A stretch of 64,000 nt of DNA from Lathyrus oleraceus. Its lineage: Eukaryota; Streptophyta; Magnoliopsida; Fabales; Fabaceae. This document shows, piece after piece, positions 51,047-63,500 of the stretch. A program made the position numbers and the translations under genes. Location of the stretch: contig NC_066580.1 in assembly GCF_024323335.1 (NCBI RefSeq), forward strand, positions 254,982,977-255,046,976. Reading direction: 5' to 3'. The notes under the pieces were generated by a model, which worked only from the letters and a program-made list of their open reading frames with translations, had not been told where the DNA came from and did not search any database. Each line of letters opens with the position of its first letter. Within the stretch, counting starts at the first letter, position 1.

Positions 51047-52988
51047 TGTAACACCCCGATAATAATGTGATGATTATTTAAATTAAGTTAATAATATATT
51101 TATTAATTTAATTAGATAATTGGATTATTATTATTATTATTTTTGGAATTATTGAATTATTATTATTATTGGAATAATAATATAAATTGGAAAATATATA
51201 AGTTGGAAATAAGGAAAAAGAATCCCATTTGGTAAAAGAAAAGTTTTCACGTGAAACAGAGAAGCGGCTGAGAAGAGGAAAAGGGCAAAGAGACAGAGCA
51301 AGAGGAAGAAGGTTGAAGAAGGAAGAGCTTCAAGCTAAAGGATTCGCCGGATTAAATCAGGTAAGGGGGGTTTATCGTCGTTTAATGGGTATTATGGGTT
51401 AGCATGTAATGGGTAGTGATAAACCGTTGAATTGACCCTAATTGGGATTGTTGATGCTGAAGAATGATGTTGGATAAATTGTGTTTAGACTGTAATTGAC
51501 TCTGTGTTTGGGTTAGTTGTGAATTTCCGAACGTATAGCTTTTTACGGAATTGGAATCGGAGGTCCGGAAGTCCTCCAACGGCGGAAAATGCGGAGAACT
51601 CTGCATTCTGCCTTGTGTTAGCGCAGGAACAACTTCTGTCTTGCGTTAACCGGTTAACCAAGGGTGTTAACCGGTTAACACTATTATGTATTTTGAATAA
51701 TTGCTGTTTTGTCTGCGTTAACCGGTTAACCCAGGGCATTAACCGGTTAACACTGTTAAGTTTTGGGCAGGAAGCGTGTTTGTGCTGCGTTAACCGGTTA
51801 ACCCAGGGCGTTAACCGGTTAACACTGTTGCAGAGTGGAAAAAATTGTTAATTTAAATGTTGTGTGCCTAATTGATGGTTGCCTATATCGGTGTGTGATA
51901 TTGTAGGGATTATTTCCCGCTGTTTTGAGCAGTATAGGTATTAGTAGAGTGTGCTAATACTGTGTTTAATTATTTGACATGATATGATGTGTTGATAATG
52001 TCTGATGGTATGCATAATACTGTGAATGTATATATTATGCATGTATTTGTGAATGGACTGTTGTATGGCTTAGAGTGTGAGCATATGTCCATTGTGGATT
52101 GTTGTTGATGTTGCATTGCTAGATGATTAGCGTGCATAGCATAGCCTTTGGGGCTGTAGCTAATTCCCATGGTGAGGAATTAGTGAGTGAATCATTGTGG
52201 ATTTGTTGTTGATGTTTGCATACTAGGTGATTAGTGTGCATAGCATAGCCTATGGGGCTGTAGCTAATTCCCATGGTGAGGAATTAGTGAGTGAGTCACT
52301 AGGTCTCAAATGAGTGGGACTAGTGAGCTTAGTAGCCGTATCTGGATTGATCGGTGAGCTTGAACTATATGTTCAAGAATAGTCGGTACCGCATGTGTGG
52401 AGTCTCATTGCATAATTTATGTATGGCGTATAATATGAATGGATGTATTCCAATATTATACGTGTATTGTGTTGCTATTGAGTATGAATATGAGTTGTAT
52501 TGGTGTTGAGTATGATGTTTGAGTTGGTGTGCCGTTACTGAATGTGTAATATGATTAGGGTGATTAATGTGTTAAATTACTTAACATGACATGATATTTT
52601 ATAATGCTTATTATATCGATTGAGGAACTCACCCTTACAACTATTTTTCAGGTAACGAGCAATGAGTTGAGTAGAAGCTAATGCTTGGAGTCTAGTGTAG
52701 TCTCCTTAGTGGGTCATGCTCTGATAGATGTAACATCGGGAGGGAACATTTTAATTGTGTTGTTGATGATTGTTGAACCAGTTTACATGTAGTATGTTGC
52801 ATGTTTTGAATGATCGATTTGATCTCTATCCGCTGCGTATTGTGCAAATATTTTATGTTTTGAGTTAATAAAAGAGCATGACAGTTGTCATGGTGTGAAA
52901 TGTTGTGTGACACCCTTGAATGCATAATTACTCTGATTTATGTTGTTATTTTAATTAAATATTTAGGGTATTTTAGAAGGGTGTTACA
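51047..52988 (+). repeat. 3' LTR of the Tekay element (1942 bp)
   Basis: Nearly identical to the 5' LTR, ending ...gggtgttaca before the TSD gtata (52989-52993). It is 105 bp longer because a ~103-bp unit (attgtggatt...gtgagtga) stands in tandem at 52091-52193 and 52194-52296; the 5' LTR has one unit. TATA, splice-like motifs and the palindrome array are conserved. Confidence 0.95.
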
Positions 52989-52993
52989 GTATA
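52989..52993. repeat. Target site duplication gtata (right copy, Tekay)
   Basis: Equals 44668-44672 and directly follows the 3' LTR end. Confidence 0.95.
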
Positions 52994-54373
52994 TAGCATA
53001 TTCTTTCTTTCCTGATTCGTCTTGCTGACCAAGGACACAACCCATTGAGTCTTCAAGAACTGTCAGATACATAACCAATGGTCTCCCTTCCACAGGTGGA
53101 GACAGAATCGGCGGCTCAGACAGATACTCTTTAATGTTGTCGAAGGCTTTTTGGCAATCCTCGGTCCAATCATGAGACTGATCTTTCCGGAGGTGCTTGA
53201 ATATTAGCCACATGTGGCAGTCATGTGGGATATGAATCTGGAAATATAATTCAAGCAGCCAAGAAAACCTCGGACTTGCTTCTCAGTTTTGGGCACAGGC
53301 ATCACTTGTATTGCTTTGACCTTTGCAGGATCAACCTGAATACCTCTTTCACTGACAATAAAGCCCAATAACTTGCCGGAACGGACTCCAAATGTACACT
53401 TGTTCAGATTCAGACGAAGCTTATACTTCCTCAAACGCTGAAAAAGCTTCAACAAGTGCTCAACATGTTCAACCTCCGTTCTTGACTTTGCAATCATATC
53501 ATCAACATATACCTCGATCTCTTTGTGCATCATATCATGAAACAAAGTAGTCATAGCCCGTTGATACGTGGCTCCGACGTTCTTCAAACCGAAGAGCATC
53601 ACTCGATATCAGAATGTTCCCCAAGGTGTGATGAATGTTGTCTTCTCCATATCCTCGGGTGCCATCTTAATCTGATTATATCCGGAAAATCCGTCCATAA
53701 ACGAGAGGGCATTGAATTTAGCTATATTATCTACCAACATATCAATATGTGGTAGAGGGAAATCATCTTTCGGACTAGCTTTATTCAAGTCTCTATAGTC
53801 CACACACATTCGGACTTTTCCATCTTTCTTAGGCACGGGCACAATATTGGCCACCCATTTAGGATATGTAGAAGTCACCAGAAACCCCACATCAATTTGC
53901 TTCTGAACTTCCTCTTTAATCTTCACTGCCATGTCAGGATGAGTTCTTCTGAGCTTCTGCTTCACAGGCACGGACTCAGGCTTCAAAGGTAGGAAATGTT
54001 GCACAATATTAGTATCCAGGCCAGGCATGTCGTCATATGACCAGGAAAAGACGTCGACGTATTCTCGTAGCAACTCAATCAACCCCTTCTTAACAGATTC
54101 TTCCAGGAGTGCCCCAATCTTTACTTCTCGCACACAGTCTTTAGACCCTAAGTTGATTGTTTCCAAATTCTCAAGATGCGGCTGAATGATCTTCTCTTCA
54201 TGCTCAAGTAGACGGGTAATCTCGTCAGGAATCTCTTCAATATCATCTTCTTCTGCCTCAAATACAGGGAACTCAAAGTTGGGAGATGGTGTTGGATCAT
54301 TATGTTCAATGGGTTTGATCAACATGCATAATGATTTTGAATATAAAGAGATTTTAGAATTCGAACAAGGCAA
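52994..54373 (-). pseudogene. Reverse transcriptase and RNase H start of element B, broken
   Basis: The minus frame from 54373 (first ATG; after intron removal the true entry may differ) runs through MCVDYRDLNKASPKDDF. TGA at 53603-53605 replaces the Cys codon seen in A. The frame then continues with the catalytic YVDD (~53510). A one-base loss near 53205-53213 shifts the frame before IFKHLRKDQ. It stops at the Tekay insertion inside RNase H. As in A, the first RNase H Asp is missing (MYLTVLEDSMGCVL). Inactive. Confidence 0.9.
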
Positions 54374-54592
54374 ACCATTATGCAGATGAAAAGATTGTTT
54401 TTATTCTTATTCTTGTTTTTTTTAGGGTTTTATGTGATCACCAATTTCATGCAAAAGCGAAAAGGGAAAATAATTAGAAAAACAAACAGTTAACATGAAT
54501 TTATTGAATGAAAATATCATTGTATTTATGAGCCAACAATGTCATCACTCCTCCTTTTGGCATGGGAGGAGGGTTTTTAAACACAATGAACA
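54374..54592 (-). other. Region of the PR/RT intron in element B
   Basis: 219 bp between the gag-pro stop and the pol ATG. In minus sense it begins with the donor AA|GTAATG overlapping the stop codon, as in A. I could not find a clear acceptor that keeps the frame open, so the splice site may be mutated. Confidence 0.55.
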
Positions 54593-56242
54593 TTACTTTG
54601 ACTTATGGATAACTATTGGAACATCAACAGCAACCCAATTATTGCAGACCCCTCCAGGGATGACAAAGTTTCCAGAATCTTCCTCTGCATCCTCTTCCAA
54701 AATAGCAGCAGCTTCCTCATCTTGACCAGTGTGGATGAATCCACCACTCTTGAACAACCCATGCTTATTGAATGTTCTAGAAGAATACCCTATGCCAGCT
54801 CGGGATTTATTGTCTTCCAGCTCAATCATTTGCCCCAATCCAGTAGTTGCACCATGCTTAATGGACAACTTAGCATCTTTATAGGACGCAAATGAAGAAG
54901 TTCCTTTCTTAGTCGGCTCAGTAATAGATAAAGCTTGGAACGGAGTTCCAACTTCATCCTCTGCATCTATATAATAAAAGGAAGACAAATGGCTAACCAG
55001 GAGATTCTTTTCTCCCCCTACCACCACCAGCTTCTTGTTTTTGACAAACTTCAATTTCTGGTGTAGGGTGGATGTCACGGCGCCTGCCTCGTGAATCCAT
55101 GGTCTGCCCAATAGACAGCTATACGATGGGTGAATATCCATGACCTGGAAGGTGATCTGGAAATCACTTGGTCCAATCTTGACTGGGAGCTCAACCTCTC
55201 CAATCACAGTTTTACGGGACCCATCGAAAGCTTTAACCACCACTCCAATCTGCCTCATGGGAGGCCCCTGATACGTCAATTTAGCAAGAGTAGACTTTGG
55301 CAACACATTCAACGATGATCCAGTGTCCACTAGCACATTGGACATGGCATCATCGTTACAGCTCATATATATGTGTAGTGCCAAATTGTGGTCTCTTCCC
55401 TCCTCGGGGAGATCAGCATCATAAAAACTCAAGTTGTTATAAGTGGTGATGTTTGCAACAATACTGTCAAATTGTTCTATTGTGACGTCATGATCCATAT
55501 ACGCCACATCCAACACCCTTTGTAGAGCCTCTCGGTGTGGTTCTGAATTCATTAATAAAGACAATACAGAGATCTTGGATGACGTCTGTAGAATCTGATC
55601 TACAACGTCGTACTCACTCCTTTTGATGAGCCTCAAAATCTCATCACAATCTTCCTTCACATTGTCATTCTGGCCAATAGAGACAGGAGTTTTTACAACA
55701 GAGACAGGTTTGGCAACAAGTGTCTGATTCGGAACATTCACAGCAGTCCCAACCGGGCGTTCAGTATAATCAGCAACATCAGCCCTTCGAACATCAGCTT
55801 GAGGTTTCGGCAGAGCCGAGAAGACACGACCGCTACGGGTCAGGCCGTTGACGTCGAAAATATTAACAACAGAGGTAGAGGGCAGGGGCACCTCCTTCCC
55901 ATCCTCTAATGTCACAACATTGTAGCGATAGGGAACTGCTTTCTCAAAAGAGTATGGCACAGGGCCAGCTGGTTTAATGATCAAAGAAGGAGAAGCCTTT
56001 TGCTTGCTACCATCGTACTTGATGACAACAGGCTCAGGGATCCGAAATACTGGAGATATTACATTGACTTCGTCAACATCTTCATCAACATTTTGATTCT
56101 GAAGTATCTCAATGACTCCTTCATCCAGCATATCTTGAATGTCTTTGCAGACTTGGCGACATCCTCTTTGATTGACAGTGCAAACTCGGCATCTTTCGTG
56201 GTCATGCTCGTAATGATTGTACTCACACATCAGTCTGTGCAT
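54593..56242 (-). CDS. Protease region of gag-pro, element B (open 549-codon frame)
   Basis: An uninterrupted minus frame encoding the C-terminal half of gag-pro. It has a Cys-rich block (CEYNHYEHDHERCRVC), the catalytic DTGSSLNVLPK and the block YSCLLGRPWIH, colinear with the protease of A. The G-patch-like tail of A is degraded here (SRAGIGYSSR, no RGLGQGRG). Because gag upstream is broken, the frame is part of a dead polyprotein although still open; ATG 56242 is only the first Met after the last stop. Confidence 0.85.
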   Translation of the reverse strand: MHRLMCEYNHYEHDHERCRVCTVNQRGCRQVCKDIQDMLDEGVIEILQNQNVDEDVDEVNVISPVFRIPEPVVIKYDGSKQKASPSLIIKPAGPVPYSFEKAVPYRYNVVTLEDGKEVPLPSTSVVNIFDVNGLTRSGRVFSALPKPQADVRRADVADYTERPVGTAVNVPNQTLVAKPVSVVKTPVSIGQNDNVKEDCDEILRLIKRSEYDVVDQILQTSSKISVLSLLMNSEPHREALQRVLDVAYMDHDVTIEQFDSIVANITTYNNLSFYDADLPEEGRDHNLALHIYMSCNDDAMSNVLVDTGSSLNVLPKSTLAKLTYQGPPMRQIGVVVKAFDGSRKTVIGEVELPVKIGPSDFQITFQVMDIHPSYSCLLGRPWIHEAGAVTSTLHQKLKFVKNKKLVVVGGEKNLLVSHLSSFYYIDAEDEVGTPFQALSITEPTKKGTSSFASYKDAKLSIKHGATTGLGQMIELEDNKSRAGIGYSSRTFNKHGLFKSGGFIHTGQDEEAAAILEEDAEEDSGNFVIPGGVCNNWVAVDVPIVIHKSK

Positions 56243-57904
56243 CTGTCGTGGTCATGCTCGTAATGACTTTGTATTTACTAGGGAAGCCCTGGACCATGTT
56301 AACAGAGGATTTACCATGCTCGGGCAATGGGTTCTTCTTCACATTAGGACCTACGTCCTCGAAACACAGAATACCACATCTCACAAGGTCTTGAACCTTG
56401 GTCTTCAGTGGGTAGCAGTTTTCCACGTCATGTCCGGGAGCACCGGAATGATAGACATAGTGTAGCTTGGGCTTATACCACCATTGAGGGTTGGTAGGTA
56501 TAGCCGGTGGGTCTCATGGAGTAATCAATTTCCTCTCTATTAAAGAGGTATAAAACTCGACATAGGTCATGGGAATAGGATCGAAGGTGACCCTCTTCCT
56601 CTCATAGCTTGTACTGGCTTGATTATTGTTTCGAGGCTGGTAGGCCTGCTGTTGAGGATGGTGCTGTTGTTGTTGATATTGCGGATGCTGTTGTTGCTGA
56701 TTATTATTGTGATGCTGATATTACTGATTATCTCTGAAAGCAGGTGCTATGTGAGCCACCTGATGCTGGTTATCGGCAGGCCGCATGGTCTTCCTCCTTA
56801 CTGAGGGTCTTCTTGGTTTAGCATGGGAGATCACAGCATGTGCCTCGCCATCTTTCTTCTTTCCAAACGTCCCATACCGTTTGGCAAAGAGCATTCTTCT
56901 CTGGTCAGGCGCCCTTCCCTAACTCCTTCTTCCAGACGCATCCCCATGTTCACCATCTCGGTGAAGTCAGAAGGAGCACTGGCAATCATCCGCTCGTAAT
57001 AAAAAGAACTCAAGGTCTTCAGAAAGATCTTGGTCATTTCCTTCTCCTCCAGCGGGGGCACAATTTGTGCTGCTAACTCTCGCCACCTCTGGGCGTACTC
57101 TTTAAAAGATTCCTTGTCCTTCTGGGACATGGCTCTCAATTAATCCCTATTGGGAGCCATATCCACGTTATATTTGTATTGCTTGACGAAAGCCTCACCA
57201 AGGTCATTGAAGGATCGGATGTTCGCGCTGTCCAAGCCCATATACCATCTCAGGGCAGCACCGGACAAACTGTCCTGGAAGTAGTGAATGAGAAGTTGAT
57301 CATTGTCGGTCTGAGTCGACATCTTCCTGGCATACATGACCAGGTGGCTGAGAGGGAAAGTATTTCCCTTGTACTTTTCAAAGTCAGGTACCTTGAACTT
57401 TACAGGGATTTTGACATTTGGGACCAAGCAGAGTTCAGCAGCAGACTTGCCGAAAAGGTCTTTTCCTCGGAGAGTTTTCAATTCCTTGCGGAGCTCAAGA
57501 AATTGATCATTCATAGCATCCATCTTTTCATAGAGATCTAGGCCCTCAGACGGCTCAGAGTGGTAGATGGTGTCGTCTACTCTGGGCATAGTATGCACGA
57601 CAGGAGGAGGAACGGCTAGGATCGAGCTAGATGCCAGCAGAGAAGCAAAGGTGGGTGGAGGACCCTCAGGCATGAAGTTGGGAGGCGTCCCCCACGGAAA
57701 CCCGGTTGGCATAGCCGTTGATGCAAAGTGAGCGCTGGCTGCAGGCACGGTTGAAGAGACAATCTCGGAGATGACTGACCTCTGGGGAGGCGTTGAAAGT
57801 GTCGGAGACGACTGGCTCTGGGCAGCCATGAATGACTCCATCAGGGCAGTCAATTTGGCTACTTCCTCCTTGAGTTCACGATTTTCTTGTTCCAAATGAT
57901 CCAT
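56243..57904 (-). pseudogene. Gag of element B, broken
   Basis: Starts at ATG 57904 (MDHLEQENRELKEEVAKLT, coiled-coil start). The gag core is FQDSLSGAALRWYMGL. An in-frame TAA at 57137-57139 follows MAPNRD, where A has MAPSRT. The frame goes on with MSQKDKESFKEYAQRWREL, shifts near 56885, then reads through a Gln/His-rich stretch with further stops and the motif VYHSGAPGHDVENC. A 21-bp piece (tcgtggtcatgctcgtaatga) is repeated at 56196 and 56244, within the disrupted part. Confidence 0.88.
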
Positions 57905-58214
57905 TAGTCTTATTGCGTTGGCTCCGGTGTAATACCAGTGAGTCAGCTTGTCTTCAAAATAAATGAAGAACACAAAGTTAGACCATAGAACAAGAAGCCT
58001 AGAACAAAACCTTCTTATGCACATGATGCATGCAATGCATATGATTTAATTTTATATCAGAGGAACTTTTGATTCCTATTTGCAAATATTGGAACTATTA
58101 AACATTTATCACATATGGAAATATCATATCAATAATATTTGGAAATATTTTTACACCAAAGAAGTACAATTTTGGTAACCAAATACAATACAAGAGAGAA
58201 GGAAAATGATCATC
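57905..58214 (-). other. ORF1-gag spacer of element B
   Basis: AT-rich spacer, with an open frame extending upstream of the gag ATG to 58024. No independent gene. Confidence 0.6.
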
Positions 58215-59674
58215 CTATGGAACCCTAGAACAATCATCTAAAGCTCTGGAGACTGGAAGATAAGCTGCACGAAGCCTCTTCACCTCCCTCTCGTAGGCTG
58301 CCTCCAAGTCTGCCTTCTCTTTGGCGAGTCGATCATACTTCCTCTTCCAAAACTTGGAAAACTGAGGAAGTAGAGAATTCAATGCGTCATCAGGCTCATC
58401 AATAACCTGCTGCTCAAGGAACTCTGTCAAAGCATCCTTCTCTCTGATCTGCTGAAGCAGCTCCTCTCGTTCACGGATCCAGGCATGCGAACGGTCTTCG
58501 TCTCTCAACTCCTTTACTCCTTGGTTAGAGAGGGTTGAAGGCCCAACCATAACCAAATGTGTAGGTCTTGGATACTCATAAGGCATGAGGTACTCGAAAG
58601 CTCTCCTCCTAACCCAAGAGGTATAGGGTTCCAAAGCGATACAGTTCTTCGGACCTAGCTCCTTCCTTCCCTTCTTATGGATCTTGCGCCAAGCGCGGAC
58701 CATCCTGCCCTTCAAGCCTCGGGGATCTTTACCCTCTTGAAAGAAAACACCTTCCAACAGAATGTTGTTAGGTTTATCCTTTAAGGGGAACCCAAGCTGA
58801 CGGCGAGCCAAAATAGGGTTGTAGTTAATTCCACCACATGTACCAAGAAGAGGCACATTGGAGAACTCACCACAAGAGTCGATAATCTGCACACCATCAT
58901 ACACACGGTTGTACCAAAAGATATCATCATTAGTGAGAGACATAAGTCTCGTGGACCACCGTAGACATCCTTTGTTCTGCTTGAAGGCGACGTCTGTGGC
59001 AAGTGCGAAATAAACCACTTGTATAACAGAGGCAAACAGCACACAATGGTACCACCACCCTTTGCATTCCTCATATGCAGAGAAAAGTAAGTGTCACCCA
59101 AAAGAGTCGTAACGGGATTAAGAGTAGAGAAAATCCTAATAGCATTCACATCCACAAACTTGTCGATGTTGGGGAATAACACTAGCCCATAGATGAGAAG
59201 TACAAATATGGCCTCAAAGGCGTCCTCACTCATGGCCTTCCCATACATAGTAGCTTGAGCAATGAGGAACTGAGAAGGGAGACCTTGAATCCCACCTTTG
59301 GTAGTCATATGAGCACCAACCAGAGATTCATCTATATGCAACATATCGAATATCTCTTGAGAAGTAGGAACACTCTCTAAGCCACTGAACGGCAACTGGT
59401 CCAGAATAGGTATACCCACAACGTAGGCATACTCCTCAAGCGTGGGCAAAAGCGAAAAATCCGGAAATGTGAAGCAACGGTACAAGGGATCATAGAACTG
59501 CACCAATACACTCATCAATCCTTCATCCACCTAAGTAGTCAGAATAGATAAAAGCTTCCCAAAACGAGCCTTGAAACCCAAGGGATGTAATACATAGGAT
59601 GTCAAATTCCTTAGTTCTTTCAAGTCGGGTTGTCTGAAACTGTACTTCTTTGTATTCCTTCTTTGTCTTTCCAT
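58215..59674 (-). pseudogene. ORF1 of element B, one stop and one frameshift
   Basis: Starts at ATG 59674 (MERQRRNTKKYSFRQPDLKEL), the typical start of this protein family in legume elements. An in-frame TAG lies at 59531-59533. The frame then continues with VQFYDPLYRCFTFPDF and shifts around 58990 before FWYNRVYDG and GGINYNPILARRQLGFPL. A Lys/Glu-rich coiled-coil tail ends at the stop 58215. It is colinear with the ORF1 of A over the whole length. Confidence 0.88.
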
Positions 59675-60569
59675 GTTTGAAAATTTGCAAATAGACCTCT
59701 TAAGTTCCTTGAAAATTTTCTTATTACTGATGATATAGATGCAAATGGGTGCATGGATGCATGGATGCAACAATCACACTCAAGGATCAAGCAAAGCACA
59801 CCAGAAAAAGGTCATGGGATGGATCGTGTCATCCTTAATATCAATCATCCATTTTGGTGGATTATGGTTTACACCTTATCAACACCCAAGTTCCGTTGAT
59901 ATTAAGGATACAAGAACGGATCAACCATGAATCAAGAGTTTGTTGCAAGTCACGAGCATGGAGTCTCGGTTAAGAACCACCCAAAGGGAGTGTACTAGGG
60001 TTTAACCTGCCAAACATGTTCTACAAGAGGTTCCCATAGTCATCATCTCATCTTTCGGATATTATCGGATAAACGACTACTCGTATTCCAAAAATATTCT
60101 AAAGAGAGACTGTTACAAGTGTAATATCGCGTAACAATCGTATCAAATCTTACACTTGAATGACTTTCGCACTACATCCTAAGAATAGGCCAAGATGGGC
60201 TTGGTAAACTAAGGTCCTTGGCTTCTAAGGTTTATATTGGAAAGAGTAATGTCTGACCACAACTACTTGTGTGACATTATTGATCCCAACATGACATCCA
60301 CCAAGTGAATGGGCTTGCAAGCCAACTTGCTACGGAATAACTCCACACAAGTCAACAAGACTATGCCATTCTCCTATCCTAAGTGCACTCGAGTTCGGGT
60401 ATAGAACTCATCTCACAAAGATCACCAAGCATACAAGGAATTAATATTCAAGCAATTCAATCATTACATACAACACAGTAATCCCAAATTGCACAAAAAA
60501 TATGTCACAAAATAATATACACAACAATACACAAAATATGAAAAGTAGGCAAAACCCACTAGGCAAATG
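59675..60569 (-). other. Leader of element B
   Basis: Non-coding. A ~30-bp inverted pair is seen at 59830-59855 and 59893-59915 (ccttaatatcaa / ttgatattaagg), which can form a long hairpin. Other blocks match 43630-44000 in reverse. Confidence 0.65.
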
Positions 60570-60587
60570 TCCCCAGCAGAGTCGCCA
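60570..60587 (-). promoter_or_regulatory. Primer binding site of element B, tRNA-Arg type
   Basis: The plus strand reads tccccagcagagtcgcca, in sense TGGCGACTCTGCTGGGGA, identical to the PBS of A. It lies six bases from the LTR end (60594). Confidence 0.9.
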
Positions 60588-60593
60588 CTTTTC

Positions 60594-63500
60594 TGTAGCG
60601 GGGTATTCGTTACCATTAGAGATATTGACTAAATCCAAGGTAAACCATACAAGTCGAGTCGCCACCGCACTTCTATTTAGCCAAAGGAATGGTTAGAAAG
60701 CGAACAAAAACCTAAAAGTTTTATCGAATCAAAAACTAGTAAAAATGTTAGAGATCGGGATAAGGGGGTTGGTTATGCAATGGGAAGGTTTTAAGCACCC
60801 AAAACATCCTAGGTACTCCTAGGGAGCCCTTTTCATACTTGTTGTAAGGTTTGTATTTTGGTTAAAATTTGTTTGTGCAAACATGATTGAAGAGATGAGA
60901 AAAGAATATAAAAGTTATTTACATTTTGTGTTTGGATGGATAAACCCATTGCCGACGTACATTCTTGAAAAAGATTAGGATCAAAACCTCGTAGTTCAGG
61001 GTAAAAATCTCAAAATGAGTTGGTGAATTGATTGGTCCCAAAAGCCTTAAGGTCTTTTGTTATCCAAGGGAGAAAACTCAACCTAAAACCACAAATCCAC
61101 CATGTGAGGATAGCTTCAACATACTAGTGAGGGGTTAACCCTATAATAAGCATGGGAGACTCATTGTCCATCACTAAGGATATAGGTGAGTATTATATCT
61201 ACCTCAAGAATAACTCAAACCTAATAGCTAAAAGTTATGAAAAGTGTTTTTGATTAAGAGAGTGGCCGTTGAAACCACAAAAGTATTTGAATGAGTTATA
61301 TTTACCAAAGAAAAGTATTTAAAAAGTATGGTCAAAGTTGACTTAAAGATTCAATTCAAAATAAGTGTTATGAAAAGTAAGTTTGAAAATCAAAAGCATA
61401 AGGCTTAAGTTTCTAATGTTTGAAAAGAAATGTTAAATGTTTGCACAAAAGTTTTGGCTTGGGTTAGAGTGGAGGGACGAAGAAGAATGGCTAAAGTCCT
61501 AATCATACAAGAGATGAGGGATAAGAAATAAGACCACAAATGGAGTTCCTCTCTTGAGATCATATTGAAGATCCAAGTAGCTCCCATCCTTTGGAATATG
61601 CAAGCAAAATGAGTGTAAGCTGAAGCAACCGACATAATCAATCAAGCTCTTAGAAGATCCCCAATGTCTCTTGTATCTTTCACTTTGGATGAACATGGCA
61701 ATGATTCTTGAATTTGAGCTCTCATAGGATCCCCTAGCACAAAAGCACACACATCACAGAATTCTATGAAGTAAATCAAGAATGGACAAGAGTGAGTTTA
61801 GAGGTTTGGTCCTTCTAATCCATCCTCAACATTAAGGTCCTTTTACTCCAATTTTGCAAAGGGAATGTCCTAGAAACTAAGTCCATTTGTCCATTTCTTT
61901 GCATTTGGTCCACAACAATCAAAACAAAACACAAACACAATAATATATACACAATTATGTGCTCAAGTGAGCAAAATGCAAATTGCATTAACATAAACAT
62001 GTGCTCAAATGAGCAAAGGACAAAAGAAAATGAATAATATGTACAAGAATGGTAAATTACATAAAAGTAAAGTGCAAGAATTAAATGTTAATGGTTAATG
62101 GTTGGTGTTAATATTTAGTGTGCCATAAGGCAAATTTAGCGCTATGTTAAGCAATCGTAATTGGACTTATAAAGAAGTCACAACTATCTGAGGCCAGTAA
62201 ATAATAATGTAGGCAACAACACAAGTTAGAGGTCTTGATTAGTGAATCAAACTCCAATAACTTTCCATGCCAAAAAGAAGATGAGAAATGATATTGTATT
62301 GATTTAGGTTCTTTGCATGATTTAGGAAGCAACCTATCCTTAATGCAAAGCCATTCACTTGATCCATGATCAAGATGAATTAGATTTGAATCAAGGAAGA
62401 TTAAACCTCCATGTATCAATGCTAACCACCAATCTTTAACTCATTGATCAAAAAGAGAAAAGAAGAAGAAGAAGAAGATGAAGTATTAAGGTGCATTAAT
62501 GGAAATGGTATGTATTAATCAACAAGCATTGACCAAAGATAGAGAAGATCAAGGTCAAATAATAGTAAACAGAAACAAAATGAAGATTAGAAGTCAAGAA
62601 ACAAATAAAATATTTTTGGCATTTTTTAATAATGAAATAAAACATGAATTAAAATAATAAAGAAAGGTCAAACTTCAAACTCACTTCAAATCAACTTTGA
62701 AAAGTCCAAGTGAATTATGCCAAGTTCAACAAGGTCAAACAATGTTTGACAAAAAATTTCAGCATTTTTAAAAGTTAGAAACTATTTTAAATCAATTAAA
62801 AATGCATAAAAATTACCTAATTGAACTAAAATCTCAAATAAATCTGAAATCAATAAATAAAGTGATGAGAATATTTTTCATAGATCTATCATCATCCAAA
62901 GAGGTTGGAAATATATTTTTGTATTTTTTGAATATCAAAAACTATTTTAAATGAATTAAAAATAAACAGAAAAGAGAAAATTACTAAAAAATATCAAATG
63001 ATAAAATAAAAAATATTAAAAATCATTTTTAGAAAGTAGAAATTAAAAGGAGAAGAATGAAATTGGTCCCATAATTTTTGGACCAATAATGAGAGAGATA
63101 TGAATTTTCAAAATGAAATGGAATTAAAATAATAAAATCAGAAAATAGAAAAAGAGAAAAAAGCGTGAGCCATTGGATGAAGATTCATTAATTGACGTGG
63201 ATCATCACACGGTCTAGAAGCGCGCGTTCACCATACACCTTGGTCAACTGAAACACACTCAGCCTTTAAATAAGTCATAACATTGGGTGAATGAGATTGA
63301 ATCTGGAAACATAAATGGACGGATCTGATTGAATTTGGAGACCAGACGGTCGCCAGCGCCACCGTCTTCTCCGACCAACTTCCGGCCATGTCCAAAGTTG
63401 CAGAAAAAAAATGGTAACCAAATGGCACGATCTAGGCATCAATCGTGAGCTGGGGTGATGTACATCACCCCTATACCACTCAATTCCATTCTATATCTCT

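Larger units (their letters stand above)
44673..52988 (+). mobile_element. Complete Tekay/Del-type chromovirus (8316 bp)
   Basis: LTRs at 44673-46509 and 51047-52988, TSD gtata on both sides, an initiator-Met-type PBS, an uninterrupted polyprotein, and a PPT. The C-terminal chromodomain and the domain order PR-RT-RH-IN-CHD place it in the chromoviruses; sequence features fit Tekay (Del). The LTRs differ by about six substitutions plus one ~105-bp length difference, so the insertion is young. It could be autonomous. Confidence 0.95.
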
